Shown here: in pieces, positions 7,133-16,148 of the stretch | How positions within the stretch are numbered: position 1 is the stretch's first letter | Layout: each line of letters begins with the position of its first letter | NCBI RefSeq assembly: GCF_000975155.1 | Contig: NZ_BBRG01000002.1 | Coordinates: 186,001-250,000, forward strand | DNA: 64,000 bases | Reading direction: 5' to 3' | Source of the DNA: Demequina globuliformis | Lineage (GTDB): Bacteria > Actinomycetota > Actinomycetes > Actinomycetales > Demequinaceae | Made by a program: the position numbers and the translations under genes | Notes under the pieces: generated by a model | The model's input: the letters and a program-made list of their open reading frames with translations, nothing else | Database searches by the model: none | What the model was told of the DNA's origin: nothing

Positions 7133-7873
7133 CTACTGTCGATGGAACGCGCGGCGCACTTGCGTCGCGCGTTCTTTCATTCCCCAGACCGTGGTCTTGA
7201 CCAGGGCCTCACGGATAATCGCCCCGCTCATCTTGGAGACGCCCTGCTCGCGTTCCACAAAAGTGATGGGAACCTCCACGATGCGTCCGCCCGCCTTCGC
7301 GACGCGCCACGCCATATCGATCTGGAAACAGTAGCCCTGCGACTCCACAGAACTGAGCTCGAGACTGCGCAGCGCTGACGCCTGATACGCCCTGAATCCC
7401 GCCGTCGCGTCTTTCACATGCAGGCCGAGCATCACGCGCACGTACCGGTTCGCGTTTGTTGACAGGAACAGCCGATGCTTGGGCCAATTGACGACCGAGC
7501 CGCCGGGCACCCACCGGGACCCGATTGCCAGATCCCACTGCCCGGGCGCGTTGAGTACCGCAGGCAAATCTCGCGCCCGGTGCGAGCCGTCTGCGTCCAT
7601 CTCTACGAGCACGTCATACCCGCGCTCAAGCCCCCACGCGAACCCGGCGAGGTACGCCGCTCCTAGGCCCTGCTTACCCGGCCGGTGAAGGACGTGCACG
7701 TGCGAGTCTTGCTCTGCCCTGGCATCGGCCCATTCCCCCGTGCCGTCCGGTGAGTTGTCGTCCGCCACGAGAATGTCAACGTCGGGACACGCAGTGCGCA
7801 CGCCGTCCACCTGGACGGGCAACGAGTCACGCTCGTTGTATGTGGGGATGATGATGAGAGTACGCGTCACCAC
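7133..7873 (-). CDS. ppm1: Polyprenol monophosphomannose synthase
   Basis: GT2-family transferase (246 aa) that moves mannose from GDP-mannose to polyprenyl phosphate, the donor for extracytoplasmic mannosylation (lipoglycans and glycoproteins). Seen: IIIPTYNERDSLP at the N terminus, DDNSPDG near 38-44, the metal-binding DxD at 93-95 (EMDADGSH) and the late KDATAGFRAY motif of dolichol-phosphate-mannose synthases. In M. tuberculosis this domain is fused behind Lnt; here it is a separate gene overlapping lnt by 7 nt, starting at GTG 7873 (or GTG 7870). Its last codons overlap the probable rbpA terminator. Confidence 0.93.
   Translation of the reverse strand: MVTRTLIIIPTYNERDSLPVQVDGVRTACPDVDILVADDNSPDGTGEWADARAEQDSHVHVLHRPGKQGLGAAYLAGFAWGLERGYDVLVEMDADGSHRARDLPAVLNAPGQWDLAIGSRWVPGGSVVNWPKHRLFLSTNANRYVRVMLGLHVKDATAGFRAYQASALRSLELSSVESQGYCFQIDMAWRVAKAGGRIVEVPITFVEREQGVSKMSGAIIREALVKTTVWGMKERATQVRRAFHRQ
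7145..7177 (+). terminator. rbpA terminator embedded in the ppm 3' coding end
   Basis: Arms 7145-7158 and 7161-7174 form a 14-bp stem with one mismatch and a tiny loop, followed on the plus strand by TTTCATT. This is the best rho-independent-like terminator in the window. It starts 19 nt after the rbpA stop and lies wholly inside the last codons of ppm. Confidence 0.6.
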
Positions 7874-9405
7874 TCATACCTTTCTCTTAGCGTTCGCGCC
7901 CAAGCGAAGGCGACGAGGACCACCGGAGCCAGCAGGAATCCGTAGTGCCACAGCCCGCGCCACTGAACGGCCGGCGTCATGTCGCTACGTAGCGGAAGTT
8001 CGGCATACATCTGCTCCGCTGTGAACAGACCCGTGTCCTCCACAACCCGACCGTTGGGAGTCACCACTCCTGAGACGCCCACCGTGGAGATTTGGACGGT
8101 GGCACGGCCGGTCTCGATGGCCCGCATGCGCGTCATCTGTAGTTGCTGAGTGGACTCCGCTGTGAGCCCAAAATTGGCATTGTTGGTCTGCACAAAGAGC
8201 ACTTGGGCGCCCGCCGCAACAGACTCCGCCACGATCGGGTCGTAGGCCACCTCAAAACAGATGATGGTGCCCACGGTCACGTCGCGGTCAAGCGCGGCGA
8301 CCGGGAGATCAACGGTCGCGGGCCCCTCGCCCGGAATCACCTCGGTCTGGACCAGGTCCACGGCGTCCGAGAAGTTCCCCACAAAGTCGCGCATGGGGAT
8401 GTACTCGGCGAACGGCGCCGGGCGCTGCTTGGAGTAGGTGTCCAGGACCTCGCCCCCAGGCGCCCACAGGAGCGAGGTGTTGTAGCGCCCTTCCTCTGGA
8501 GAGAAGTCGTTGGTACCCAGCAAGATGGGCACCCCGGCGGCCTGGGCGGCAGCGTCCACCATTGCGGCGGATTCAGCATCGGTACGCGGATCGTAGTCCG
8601 CAGCGTTTTCTGGCCACACCACAACGTCGAGCGGCCCCGGGTCGGACTCAACCAAAGCAAGCGTCCCGTCGCGGTGGTTCTGAGTCACCTGCCGCGCCTG
8701 GGCGAACGCGTCCAAACCAGCGTTGGGAACATTGCCCTGCACCATGCCAGCGCGCAGTTCGCCGTCGGTGGCCTGCGTGTCCAAGGGGATTGCATACCCG
8801 ACGACAAGGAGCGCGGCGCCGGCGATGGGTAGTGCCGTGGCGGCAAGAAAGCGGCGGCGCAACGCGAACTCGATCGCGAGCCCTAGTGCCGCGCCGACAG
8901 TCGCGACCACGAGGCTCACTAGCGGGACGCCGCCCAGCCACGCGAGCCTTGCGACAGGCGCATCGACTTGCGAGAAACCTACGCGCCCCCAGGGGAAGCC
9001 GCCGAAGGGAAACACGGAGCGTACCTGCTCCATCCCGACCCACAGCAGTCCGAACGCCGCCGGTGACCACCACGGCGGTTCGGTGTGCCGCGATGGCGCG
9101 CGCCTGACGACGGCCCATGCGGCCCCAAGGAGGCCAATGAAGGCGCCTTCCGCAATCGCCAACGCGACCCACGGCACCGCTCCGACTGAGGTGTATGCCC
9201 AATAGACGTGAGGCAAGAGGAACGCGATGCCGAACGCCCACGTCAACAGGAAGCCGCGCCATACCGTCGCCTCACGCAGGGCCAGCCACAGGAATGCAAT
9301 GCCGACGAACGCGCATGGCCACCATCCGGTGTCCGGGAACGCCAGGTTGACCAGGAGACCTCCGGCGATCGCCAGGAGCAGGTTCTTGGTGGCGACGATG
9401 AGCAC
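7867..9405 (-). CDS. lnt: Apolipoprotein N-acyltransferase
   Basis: Membrane enzyme that adds the third acyl chain to the N-terminal Cys of lipoproteins. The N-terminal 200 residues hold about six membrane helices; the C-terminal nitrilase-type domain has the full triad E266 (WPENAAD), K326 (YSKQRPAPFAEY) and C383 (ICFEVAY). At 512 aa it is the normal length. The GTG start at 9405 lies 6 nt after a TAGGCT box and has no convincing Shine-Dalgarno, so the transcript may be leaderless. It overlaps ppm downstream, an arrangement equivalent to the fused Lnt-Ppm1 of mycobacteria. Confidence 0.95.
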   Translation of the reverse strand: MLIVATKNLLLAIAGGLLVNLAFPDTGWWPCAFVGIAFLWLALREATVWRGFLLTWAFGIAFLLPHVYWAYTSVGAVPWVALAIAEGAFIGLLGAAWAVVRRAPSRHTEPPWWSPAAFGLLWVGMEQVRSVFPFGGFPWGRVGFSQVDAPVARLAWLGGVPLVSLVVATVGAALGLAIEFALRRRFLAATALPIAGAALLVVGYAIPLDTQATDGELRAGMVQGNVPNAGLDAFAQARQVTQNHRDGTLALVESDPGPLDVVVWPENAADYDPRTDAESAAMVDAAAQAAGVPILLGTNDFSPEEGRYNTSLLWAPGGEVLDTYSKQRPAPFAEYIPMRDFVGNFSDAVDLVQTEVIPGEGPATVDLPVAALDRDVTVGTIICFEVAYDPIVAESVAAGAQVLFVQTNNANFGLTAESTQQLQMTRMRAIETGRATVQISTVGVSGVVTPNGRVVEDTGLFTAEQMYAELPLRSDMTPAVQWRGLWHYGFLLAPVVLVAFAWARTLRERYEW

Positions 9406-9411
9406 CCGCCT

Positions 9412-9417
9412 AGCCTA
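9412..9417 (-). promoter_or_regulatory. -10 box of lnt
   Basis: TAGGCT on the minus strand, ending 6 nt before the GTG start of lnt; no clear -35. Predicts a leaderless lnt-ppm transcript. Confidence 0.45.
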
Positions 9418-9469
9418 CGGCGCGCGCCGGAGAACTCGGGACCACCCGCGCCGCGCTCGCAACGCTTGT

Positions 9470-12217
9470 CTAGTACGCCACCACTCCCCTGCGCATGGCG
9501 TCGATGGCCGTGCGGGCGCGTGTACGCGTGACCTCGTTGGGAGCCACCTGGGCAATCTGATCCAACACGTCAATGACTTGCTTGCACCACCGCACCATGT
9601 CACCTGGGGCAATCTGCGCGTCCTTCAAGGCGGCGTCCAAGCTGCGGCCCTGCGCCCAGGCGTGAATCGCGCTCACGATCCCCCAGTGGGGCGCAGGCGC
9701 TTCGGGGAGCCGGTGCGCGTGCTGGAGGTCGTCAATGCGCGACCACACTCGTACGGTGTCCCGCAACGCGCGGCCAAGGACGCCAGTGGGACCGCCAGGG
9801 ATATGAGGCGGCTTGCTGTCGTCCTCTCTGCGTCCGCTGTACAGCAGTGTCGACACGGCCGCGGCGAGCGCAGGTGGGTGCAGTTCATCCCACACGTGAG
9901 TGCGCAGGCATTCCGCGATCACGAGGTCGTTTTCCGAGTACAGACGCTTCATCAGCGCGCCCGATGACGTGACCTCGGTGTCGTCCGCAAAGCCGTCGAG
10001 GTAGTCAAGGTCCCGGAGCACGGCGCAGCGACGGTCGAAGATGGCGGCGATGGAGCCCGTGGTCCGGGCGATCTCGCCGGCGAGCTTGTCCCGATCGCGG
10101 CGCGTGCGGTGATAGCGCTCAGCCCAGCGCGCGTGCTGCTCGCGGTCGGGGCAGGCATGGCAGGGGTGATTGCGCAGCTCGCGCCTGAGCGACTCAATGT
10201 GCGCGTCGGTGTCGGGCGCGCTCGTGCGGCGGGAGGCGCGCGAGGGAACATCGAAAGTGTGGCGTGCGGCGTCAAGGTGCTGTGCCAGTTCGCGCCGCTG
10301 GCGAGCATTGCGCGAGTCAACTTTCTTGGCGACCTTGATAGCACCAATGTGTTCCACGCCAGCCTGAAGATCCGCGATTGAGAGCCTCACGGTACGCGCA
10401 TTGTCCGTGACGACCGTGGGCCGCGGCGCGGCATCGTGATGGTCTGGCAACACCACGACGGCAAGTCCCGCTCGTTTACCCGAGGCGATGCGGACCACGT
10501 CCCCACGGCGCAGGCTGGACAGGGTGTCGACGCCGGCCTCGCGTCGTTGGCGCTTGACCGCTCGCGAGGCGTCCTTCTGCGCGCGGTTGATCTTCTCCCG
10601 CAGCGCCGCGTACTCCATGAAGTCCCCGCGATCGCATTCGACGGATTCGCCGTACCCCGCGAGCGTTGACTCCAGCTCCCGAACGCGGCGTGCTTTGCCG
10701 ACGACTGTCTGATCCGCTTGGTACTGCGCGAACGACAGTTCGAGAAGTTCACGTGCCTGGTTGACGCCGGACTGCGCCACCAGGTTGATCGCCATGTTGT
10801 AGGACGGCGAGAAGCTGGACACCAGCGGGTACGTGCGCCGGGAAGCCAGGCGACCCAATTGCGCCGCGTCAAAACCCGGGTGCTCGACCACCACCGCGTG
10901 GCCCTCAATGTCGATGCCCCTGCGGCCCGCGCGACCGGTGAGTTGGGTGTACTCCCCCGCAGTGAGGTCCTTGTGCCCTTGGCCGTCCCACTTCACGAGC
11001 TTCTCGAGAACCACGGAGCGTGCCGGCATGTTGATGCCCAGAGCAAGGGTCTCGGTCGCGTACACGACCTTGAGCAGTCCCATGGAGAACAGCTCCTCGA
11101 CAACCTCCTTGAAGAGCGGGATCATTCCCGCGTGGTGCGCAGCGATGCCCGCCTCCAGGTGGTCGCGCCAGCGCGTGAAGCCCAGGGCCGCGAGGTCCGC
11201 CGTGGGAATGCCAGCGCACCGGTCCTCCACCAGCCGGGAAATCTGCGCCTGCTCCTCGGCGCTCGTCAGGGTCAGGCCGGAGGCCCGTACCTGGTCAACG
11301 GCGTCCTCACACCCGGCACGTGAGAAGACGAAGACAATCGCGGGCAAAAGGCCCTGGGCGTCGAGGACATCGACCACGGCGAAACGAGGCGGGCTACGCC
11401 TGCCTGTGGGGCGATTCGGATTGCGGCCTGGGCGGTACCCCGTGCGACGCGGGTGCGAGCGGTTGTCGTAGCGGGTGCGCTTCGAGATCTCAGCCAGTTC
11501 AGGATTGATCGCTGGGTTTGGCCCGGGATCTTGGGGATCGACGCCGTGGGCGTACAGGTCAAAGATGCCCTCGCGCATGAGTACGTGTGGCCATAGCGGG
11601 ACTGGCCGATGTTCCGAGACGACCACGGCGGTGTCGCCGCGCACTTCCGTCAGCCATGCGCCGAACTCCTCAGCATTTGACACCGTTGCAGACAGCGCGA
11701 TCAGCGCGGTGCGGGGCCCCAGGTGGATGATGACCTCTTCCCACACTGAACCGCGGAACCGGTCCGCCAGGTAGTGCACCTCATCGAGCACCACGGCGCC
11801 CAAGGTGTCGAGGGTTCGCGAGCCGGCATAGATCATGTTGCGCAGCACCTCGGTCGTCATGACCACGATGGCGGCATCAGCATTGATCGAGGTATCGCCG
11901 GTCAGGAGTCCCACGTTGGCGGAGCCGTAAGTGCGCTGGAGGTCATGAAACTTCTGGTTGCTCAGTGCCTTGATCGGCGTCGTGTAGAACGCCTTCTCGC
12001 CGCGCGCAAACGCATGGTGCACGGCGTATTCGCCCACAATCGTCTTCCCCGCGCCGGTAGGCGCTGCCACCAGGACGGAGTGCCCATCCGCGACCGCTTC
12101 ACAGGCTTCGCGCTGGAAGTCGTCGAGCGGGAAGCTGAGCGATTCTTCGAACTCACGCAGGTCCGGGCGGCGGGCGCGTGCGCGGGCGGCGGCGTACTGC
12201 TCGGCGGGGGAAGTCAT
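9470..12217 (-). CDS. helY: DEAD/DEAH-box RNA helicase, Ski2/Mtr4-like (HelY)
   Basis: Superfamily 2 helicase of 915 aa. Motifs: Walker A APTGAGKT (52-59), DEVH (145-148), SAT (176-178) and the motif VI region QLTGRAGRRGID. The long C-terminal part resembles the DSHCT domain of Ski2-like proteins. Actinobacterial HelY is thought to act on RNA; its role is poorly known. The frame is open 17 codons further upstream, but ATG at 12217 is chosen because it follows a TAGCCT box by 7 nt and clears the upstream gene's stop. It ends the his-paf-tat-dgk gene string. Confidence 0.92.
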   Translation of the reverse strand: MTSPAEQYAAARARARRPDLREFEESLSFPLDDFQREACEAVADGHSVLVAAPTGAGKTIVGEYAVHHAFARGEKAFYTTPIKALSNQKFHDLQRTYGSANVGLLTGDTSINADAAIVVMTTEVLRNMIYAGSRTLDTLGAVVLDEVHYLADRFRGSVWEEVIIHLGPRTALIALSATVSNAEEFGAWLTEVRGDTAVVVSEHRPVPLWPHVLMREGIFDLYAHGVDPQDPGPNPAINPELAEISKRTRYDNRSHPRRTGYRPGRNPNRPTGRRSPPRFAVVDVLDAQGLLPAIVFVFSRAGCEDAVDQVRASGLTLTSAEEQAQISRLVEDRCAGIPTADLAALGFTRWRDHLEAGIAAHHAGMIPLFKEVVEELFSMGLLKVVYATETLALGINMPARSVVLEKLVKWDGQGHKDLTAGEYTQLTGRAGRRGIDIEGHAVVVEHPGFDAAQLGRLASRRTYPLVSSFSPSYNMAINLVAQSGVNQARELLELSFAQYQADQTVVGKARRVRELESTLAGYGESVECDRGDFMEYAALREKINRAQKDASRAVKRQRREAGVDTLSSLRRGDVVRIASGKRAGLAVVVLPDHHDAAPRPTVVTDNARTVRLSIADLQAGVEHIGAIKVAKKVDSRNARQRRELAQHLDAARHTFDVPSRASRRTSAPDTDAHIESLRRELRNHPCHACPDREQHARWAERYHRTRRDRDKLAGEIARTTGSIAAIFDRRCAVLRDLDYLDGFADDTEVTSSGALMKRLYSENDLVIAECLRTHVWDELHPPALAAAVSTLLYSGRREDDSKPPHIPGGPTGVLGRALRDTVRVWSRIDDLQHAHRLPEAPAPHWGIVSAIHAWAQGRSLDAALKDAQIAPGDMVRWCKQVIDVLDQIAQVAPNEVTRTRARTAIDAMRRGVVAY

Positions 12218-12224
12218 ATGTGCC

Positions 12225-12230
12225 AGGCTA
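12225..12230 (-). promoter_or_regulatory. -10 box of helY, containing the dgk stop codon
   Basis: TAGCCT on the minus strand; its TAG is the stop codon of the kinase gene. It ends 7 nt before the helY ATG. No clear -35. Confidence 0.4.
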
Positions 12231-13181
12231 ATGCCGGACGGCGCCCGCCGCGGGCACCGCGCCCGCAAGGCGCAGCGCTCCGGGCACGCACGTCACCGTC
12301 AGCGGAAGGGACCCCAGCGGTTCACCATCGGCCGATGCCGTGGGCGCCATCGCGCCGGCGTCGCTGTGAGCGAGGCTCACCCGGTCCACCTGGGTGATGT
12401 GCACGCGGGGGTCCGCGATATGCGTACCCCTCATCAGACGCGGGAAGATGCGGACGACGCCCGCGCGGGAAATGGGCTCGGCACGCACGAGCTCGAGGGC
12501 GCCGTCGCTGATGTCGGAGTGGGGACTCATGGGAATGCCACCACCCAGGAGGCCCGAGTTCGAGACCGCGATGAGCGTCCACGCGCCGTCGTACTGAGCG
12601 TCCCCACCCGACGTGACCCTGGCGTGCACCCGCACGCCGTACGGCTTGTGCCCCGGCAGTTCACGTGCCACGGCAACCTTGTACTTTGACTCTCCGCGGG
12701 GAAATTGCATGCGGCGGCCGCGCTCCGCGATGGCAGCGTCGATCCCCGCAGACAATACGCCCGCGAACCACCTGACGGACCCGTCGGACAGGTCCACTCG
12801 CCCCAGGTCTATGGTGCGTGGCCTTCCGAGTCCACGCAGGATCGTGTGGACAGATCGCTCCGGCTCCCGGACCGGCAATCCTGCGATCGACGCGAAGTCA
12901 TTGCCAGAACCGGCTGCGACGATGCCCAACGGAAGCGACTGCTGCGCGCACACCTGGGCGCCCAGGTGCACCATGCCATCGCCGCCGACGACCACCAATG
13001 CGTCGAGGTCATCCCGCGCGCGCATGGCTGCGTCCAGGGTCTCGGACCACGACACGCCTGACAGGTGCGTCACCACGCAACCTGCCGCTTCCAGTGCCTT
13101 CAGTGCTCGTTGCGCCGCGGTGACAGCCAGGCCGGCATCGGCCGTCGGATTCGCGGCCAGCCCCACCCGCAGAGGTGCCAC
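12228..13181 (-). CDS. Diacylglycerol/lipid kinase family protein
   Basis: DAGK-catalytic-domain protein of 317 aa. It has the nucleotide loop GGDG (66-69), the family motif GSGNDFA (91-97) and the C-terminal sphingosine-kinase-like sandwich. It probably phosphorylates diacylglycerol or a related lipid at the membrane, returning it to phosphatidate. GTG at 13181 follows the tatC stop directly, so it is tightly coupled to the tat genes. Exact lipid substrate (DAG, or another polar lipid as in mycobacterial homologues) not readable. Confidence 0.88.
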   Translation of the reverse strand: MAPLRVGLAANPTADAGLAVTAAQRALKALEAAGCVVTHLSGVSWSETLDAAMRARDDLDALVVVGGDGMVHLGAQVCAQQSLPLGIVAAGSGNDFASIAGLPVREPERSVHTILRGLGRPRTIDLGRVDLSDGSVRWFAGVLSAGIDAAIAERGRRMQFPRGESKYKVAVARELPGHKPYGVRVHARVTSGGDAQYDGAWTLIAVSNSGLLGGGIPMSPHSDISDGALELVRAEPISRAGVVRIFPRLMRGTHIADPRVHITQVDRVSLAHSDAGAMAPTASADGEPLGSLPLTVTCVPGALRLAGAVPAAGAVRH

Positions 13182-13979
13182 CTACGTGTGCGTCTCTGCC
13201 GCGAGCTCGGCTGCGCGGCGGCGTTCCCGCCTGCGCTGGCCCAGCATCGATATGCCTATTGCCGCGAAGTACAGCCCCACCATAGGCACCGCCATCCACA
13301 TCATCGTGACGACGTCAGGCGTAGGGGTCAAAATTGCGGCCGCGATCGCGATGATCATGACCGCCCAGCGCCATCCCTTGAGCCACGTACGCGACTGCAC
13401 AATGCCTGCCCACGACATGAACACCATCACCACGGGGAATACGAACGCGACGCCGAACGCGAGAAAGAGACGCATGGTGAAGGTCATCAGGAGTTGGGCG
13501 TCGAGGAAGTTCGAGCCGCCCTCCGGTGTGAATCCCGTCAAAATCGTGACGGCCTTGGGGTACACGATCCACGCGAGCGCGAGGCCGGCGACAAACAGCG
13601 GGATGGCCGTGCCGAGGAACCCCAGTGTGTAGCGCTTTTCCTTCACCCGTAGTCCCGGCGCCACAAAGGCCCACAGTTGATACAGCCACCACGGCGCAGA
13701 CAGGATCACTCCGAGGAAGAGCGACACTTTGATCTTCATGTCGAGTGCCGTGGCGAGGCCAGCAAAGTTCACGGTCACGAGAGCGTCCGTGCCGTCTGCG
13801 GCTTCAAGGATGGGACGCTGCAACGCCTCAAAGACGGGTTCGTAGAGGAACCACCCGGCAACCGCGCCTACGGCGATTCCGATCGCCACCAGGAGAATGC
13901 GGTTGCGAAACTCGCGCAGATGGTCCTTCAGCGGCATCTGCCGCTCGGGGTCCCGCCGGCGCGGGGCGCTACTTGCCAC
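13182..13979 (-). CDS. tatC: Twin-arginine translocase subunit TatC
   Basis: Core Tat receptor with six membrane helices. MPLKDHLREFRNRI is the conserved cytoplasmic N terminus, and the first periplasmic loop FLYEPVFEALQRPI, the loop LRVKEKRYTLGF and the C-terminal helix pair follow family pattern. The GTG at 13979 overlaps the tatA stop by 11 nt and gives 265 aa with a basic RRRDPERQ leader as in many actinobacteria; the internal ATG at 13937 is an alternative. The TatA partner lies directly upstream. Confidence 0.94.
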   Translation of the reverse strand: MASSAPRRRDPERQMPLKDHLREFRNRILLVAIGIAVGAVAGWFLYEPVFEALQRPILEAADGTDALVTVNFAGLATALDMKIKVSLFLGVILSAPWWLYQLWAFVAPGLRVKEKRYTLGFLGTAIPLFVAGLALAWIVYPKAVTILTGFTPEGGSNFLDAQLLMTFTMRLFLAFGVAFVFPVVMVFMSWAGIVQSRTWLKGWRWAVMIIAIAAAILTPTPDVVTMMWMAVPMVGLYFAAIGISMLGQRRRERRRAAELAAETHT

Positions 13980-14220
13980 GCCCCTCGTCGTCAGAGGCCT
14001 CCGTCGACGTGGAGGGCTCTGACGTGGTCGACCCCGGCGCATTGCCTGGAGCGGGCGCGCCGTCAGCCTTGGTCTTCTTGTCGTCGTCCGTCAGGCTCTT
14101 GGTCTCCTCTTTGAGGATGTTGAGTGACTTCCCGATGGACCTGGCGAGCTCGGGTAGCTTGGGCGCCCCGAACAGCAGCAGGACAATCACCAAAATGATG
14201 ATGAGCTCTCTGGGCCCCAT
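13969..14220 (-). CDS. tatA: Twin-arginine translocase subunit TatA
   Basis: 83 aa: one N-terminal membrane helix (ELIIILVIVLLLF), the hinge FGAPKLPELARSIGKSL that forms the amphipathic helix, and a charged, Ser/Thr/Pro-rich tail. It oligomerises to form the translocation pore with TatC for folded proteins. The position between pafC and tatC is the usual actinobacterial one. ATG at 14220 has GGGAG upstream and a TAGACT box 34 nt before the start. Confidence 0.95.
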   Translation of the reverse strand: MGPRELIIILVIVLLLFGAPKLPELARSIGKSLNILKEETKSLTDDDKKTKADGAPAPGNAPGSTTSEPSTSTEASDDEGRGK

Positions 14221-14253
14221 GACTACTCCCTGATCAGACGGACTAACCGGGCC

Positions 14254-14259
14254 AGTCTA
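14254..14259 (-). promoter_or_regulatory. -10 box of tatA, containing the pafC stop codon
   Basis: TAGACT on the minus strand; TAG is the pafC stop. It would start tatAC transcription about 27 nt before the tatA ATG, independent of the WYL genes. Confidence 0.4.
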
Positions 14260-15177
14260 GACGGCGTGCGCGGCCAGCACGTCCTCGGCACGCGCCTCGA
14301 CGGCGGCACGGAGTGATTCTGGCGTGACAGAACGCAGGTGCGGTGCGATCGCGAGTAGGCGTCCGGCGATCCACTCTTGATCTGCCACGGGGAAATGCGC
14401 CACGACCTCGTCGCCATCGATCTCGAGCTGCGCGTTGGGCAAGTCCTCGACCGCCCAGCGGCCAGCGCGCGTGATCCTGACTGTCGCCGTGAAGCTGGAG
14501 TGGAGTGAGAATCCTAGGGTCGAGGCCGGAGGGTGTGTCACCATGACGTCCGCCGCCCGCGCTGACTCGATCCGGTCGAGCCGCAACGTGCGATAGTCGT
14601 CCGCCCGCAGGCAGTAACACTCCAGGTAGCCCGCGCCGTCGATGGCCACCAGCCGGTGCGGCTCCACGACGCGCACGGTACGCCGCTGTTGAGCGTCCAC
14701 GTAGGTGATCTCCACCGCGTTGCGCGCGGAGATGGAGGTGTCGAGCGCGTCCTTGATCACGGCGTTGACCTCGGGCACGTCCACGACTTCGACGCCGACG
14801 CTTCCCACCGCTGCGGTGAGTTTCGCCAGCGCGCTCTGCGCTGCATCCGGAGCTGCACCCGTCGCGACGAGCGCCGCCAGCGCGCCCATCAACGCAGCCG
14901 CTTCCCGAGGCGAGTAGCTCACCTGGCGCAGCCCCTGCGCATTCGTCACGTCGGCAATCTGTTGCTCGAAGGCGCTCCCGTCGAAGTCGACGAGGTCGCC
15001 GTGGGAGTATCCAGGCTGTCCCGACACCCATAGCAAGAAAAGGTCGGCCTCAATCTGCGTGACCGTCACGCCAAAGTGCGCCGCAAGTTCCGAAAACGGC
15101 GTCGCGCCATGGGTCTCGAGGTACTCGACAATCCCCAGGAGCCGGGTCACACGGCTCACCGCTCGATCAGCTGCCAC
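14257..15177 (-). CDS. pafC: WYL-domain regulator PafC
   Basis: 306 aa. An N-terminal winged helix (LLGIVEYLETHGATPFSELAAHFGVT) is followed by a WYL domain with the LVAIDGAGYLECYC and YRTLRLDRIES segments and a C-terminal extension (WCX). PafC pairs with PafB as a DNA-damage-responsive activator. GTG at 15177 overlaps the pafB stop by 11 nt. No proteasome genes lie in the window, so the historical link to the Pup system cannot be checked here. Confidence 0.9.
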   Translation of the reverse strand: MAADRAVSRVTRLLGIVEYLETHGATPFSELAAHFGVTVTQIEADLFLLWVSGQPGYSHGDLVDFDGSAFEQQIADVTNAQGLRQVSYSPREAAALMGALAALVATGAAPDAAQSALAKLTAAVGSVGVEVVDVPEVNAVIKDALDTSISARNAVEITYVDAQQRRTVRVVEPHRLVAIDGAGYLECYCLRADDYRTLRLDRIESARAADVMVTHPPASTLGFSLHSSFTATVRITRAGRWAVEDLPNAQLEIDGDEVVAHFPVADQEWIAGRLLAIAPHLRSVTPESLRAAVEARAEDVLAAHAV

Positions 15178-16147
15178 GGCACACCTCCACTGCGGCTCGC
15201 GCAAAGCCCAGTACCTCGTCCTTCAGCCCCTCAGGCTCAATCACGCGTGCGGCACCGCCGAGCGCGAGTACCTGGTCCCTGAGGTCATCGCGGTGCGCGT
15301 ACGGCACCCGCACCAGGTCCCAGTCGCCATCCGTGCCGGCATCGGTCCCCGCTGCGCGTAGCGCGTGAGCAGTCTCGGGCCGCACCGCGATGAGCGCCTC
15401 CCCCGCCACGTCGGAACTGTGAGTAAGCCCCGAGGGCAACGTTCCTGGCACCTCATACGCACCAGGCTCGCCCGTGACACGCACGTCGCTAGCAACGCGG
15501 CTCAGGCGGAACGTGCGGGGCGCCACCCGGTCGAGGTCCAAGCCGACCAAGTAGTCGGCGCCTCGGCTCAGCAAGATTTTCCACGGCTGCACCCGGCGTC
15601 GTGCATCCCCAGAGGAAGCCGAGGCGTAGTCGAACGCCACCTCCTGACGCAGTTGGATCGCCTCCACCAGCGCGGCCGCCGCGTCGCTCAATCGCGAAGA
15701 CGTGGTCGCGAACGGCAACTCATCGACCTGTCCGTGCGCGATTTGCGACGATGCCTTGACCCACGCCTGCGAGGCGTCGGCGCCAAGCGCAGCTCCGCGC
15801 CAATAGTCTGCCGCCAACGCGACGACCGCGGACTCGGCCGGAGTGAAGTCCAACGGGGGCAGTGCGGCCTGGGAGGGGTCAATCCGGTAGCCAATGTCAT
15901 CGCCATGGGCCTGCGAACGCACGGTCACCACGGGAATCCCGAGCTTGCGCAATGCATCCTTGTCGCGCTCGAACATGCGCTCAAACGTCGCCTTGCGGCG
16001 CTTCGCCGTCTCCTCATCCCACGACGAGTCTTCGCGCTCATAGCCGGCGACGCGAGCACGGATCTCGTCCTTGGTCATGCGAACGCGGGCGTGCATCAGC
16101 GCGATGATGAGGTTGAGGAGGCGCTCCTCGGCCGAGCCTGCCGCCAC
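15167..16147 (-). CDS. pafB: WYL-domain regulator PafB
   Basis: 326 aa. The N terminus AEERLLNLIIALMHARVRMTKDEI is the PafB-type helix-turn-helix, followed by RMFERDKDALRKLGIPV and a WYL domain (SRGADYLVGLDLDR, FRLSRV). It is the first gene of the pafB-pafC pair. GTG at 16147 lies one nt after the hisG stop, so it is translated as part of the his cluster; upstream in-frame codons are inside hisG and are rejected. Confidence 0.9.
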   Translation of the reverse strand: MAAGSAEERLLNLIIALMHARVRMTKDEIRARVAGYEREDSSWDEETAKRRKATFERMFERDKDALRKLGIPVVTVRSQAHGDDIGYRIDPSQAALPPLDFTPAESAVVALAADYWRGAALGADASQAWVKASSQIAHGQVDELPFATTSSRLSDAAAALVEAIQLRQEVAFDYASASSGDARRRVQPWKILLSRGADYLVGLDLDRVAPRTFRLSRVASDVRVTGEPGAYEVPGTLPSGLTHSSDVAGEALIAVRPETAHALRAAGTDAGTDGDWDLVRVPYAHRDDLRDQVLALGGAARVIEPEGLKDEVLGFARAAVEVCRGS

Positions 16148-16148
16148 G

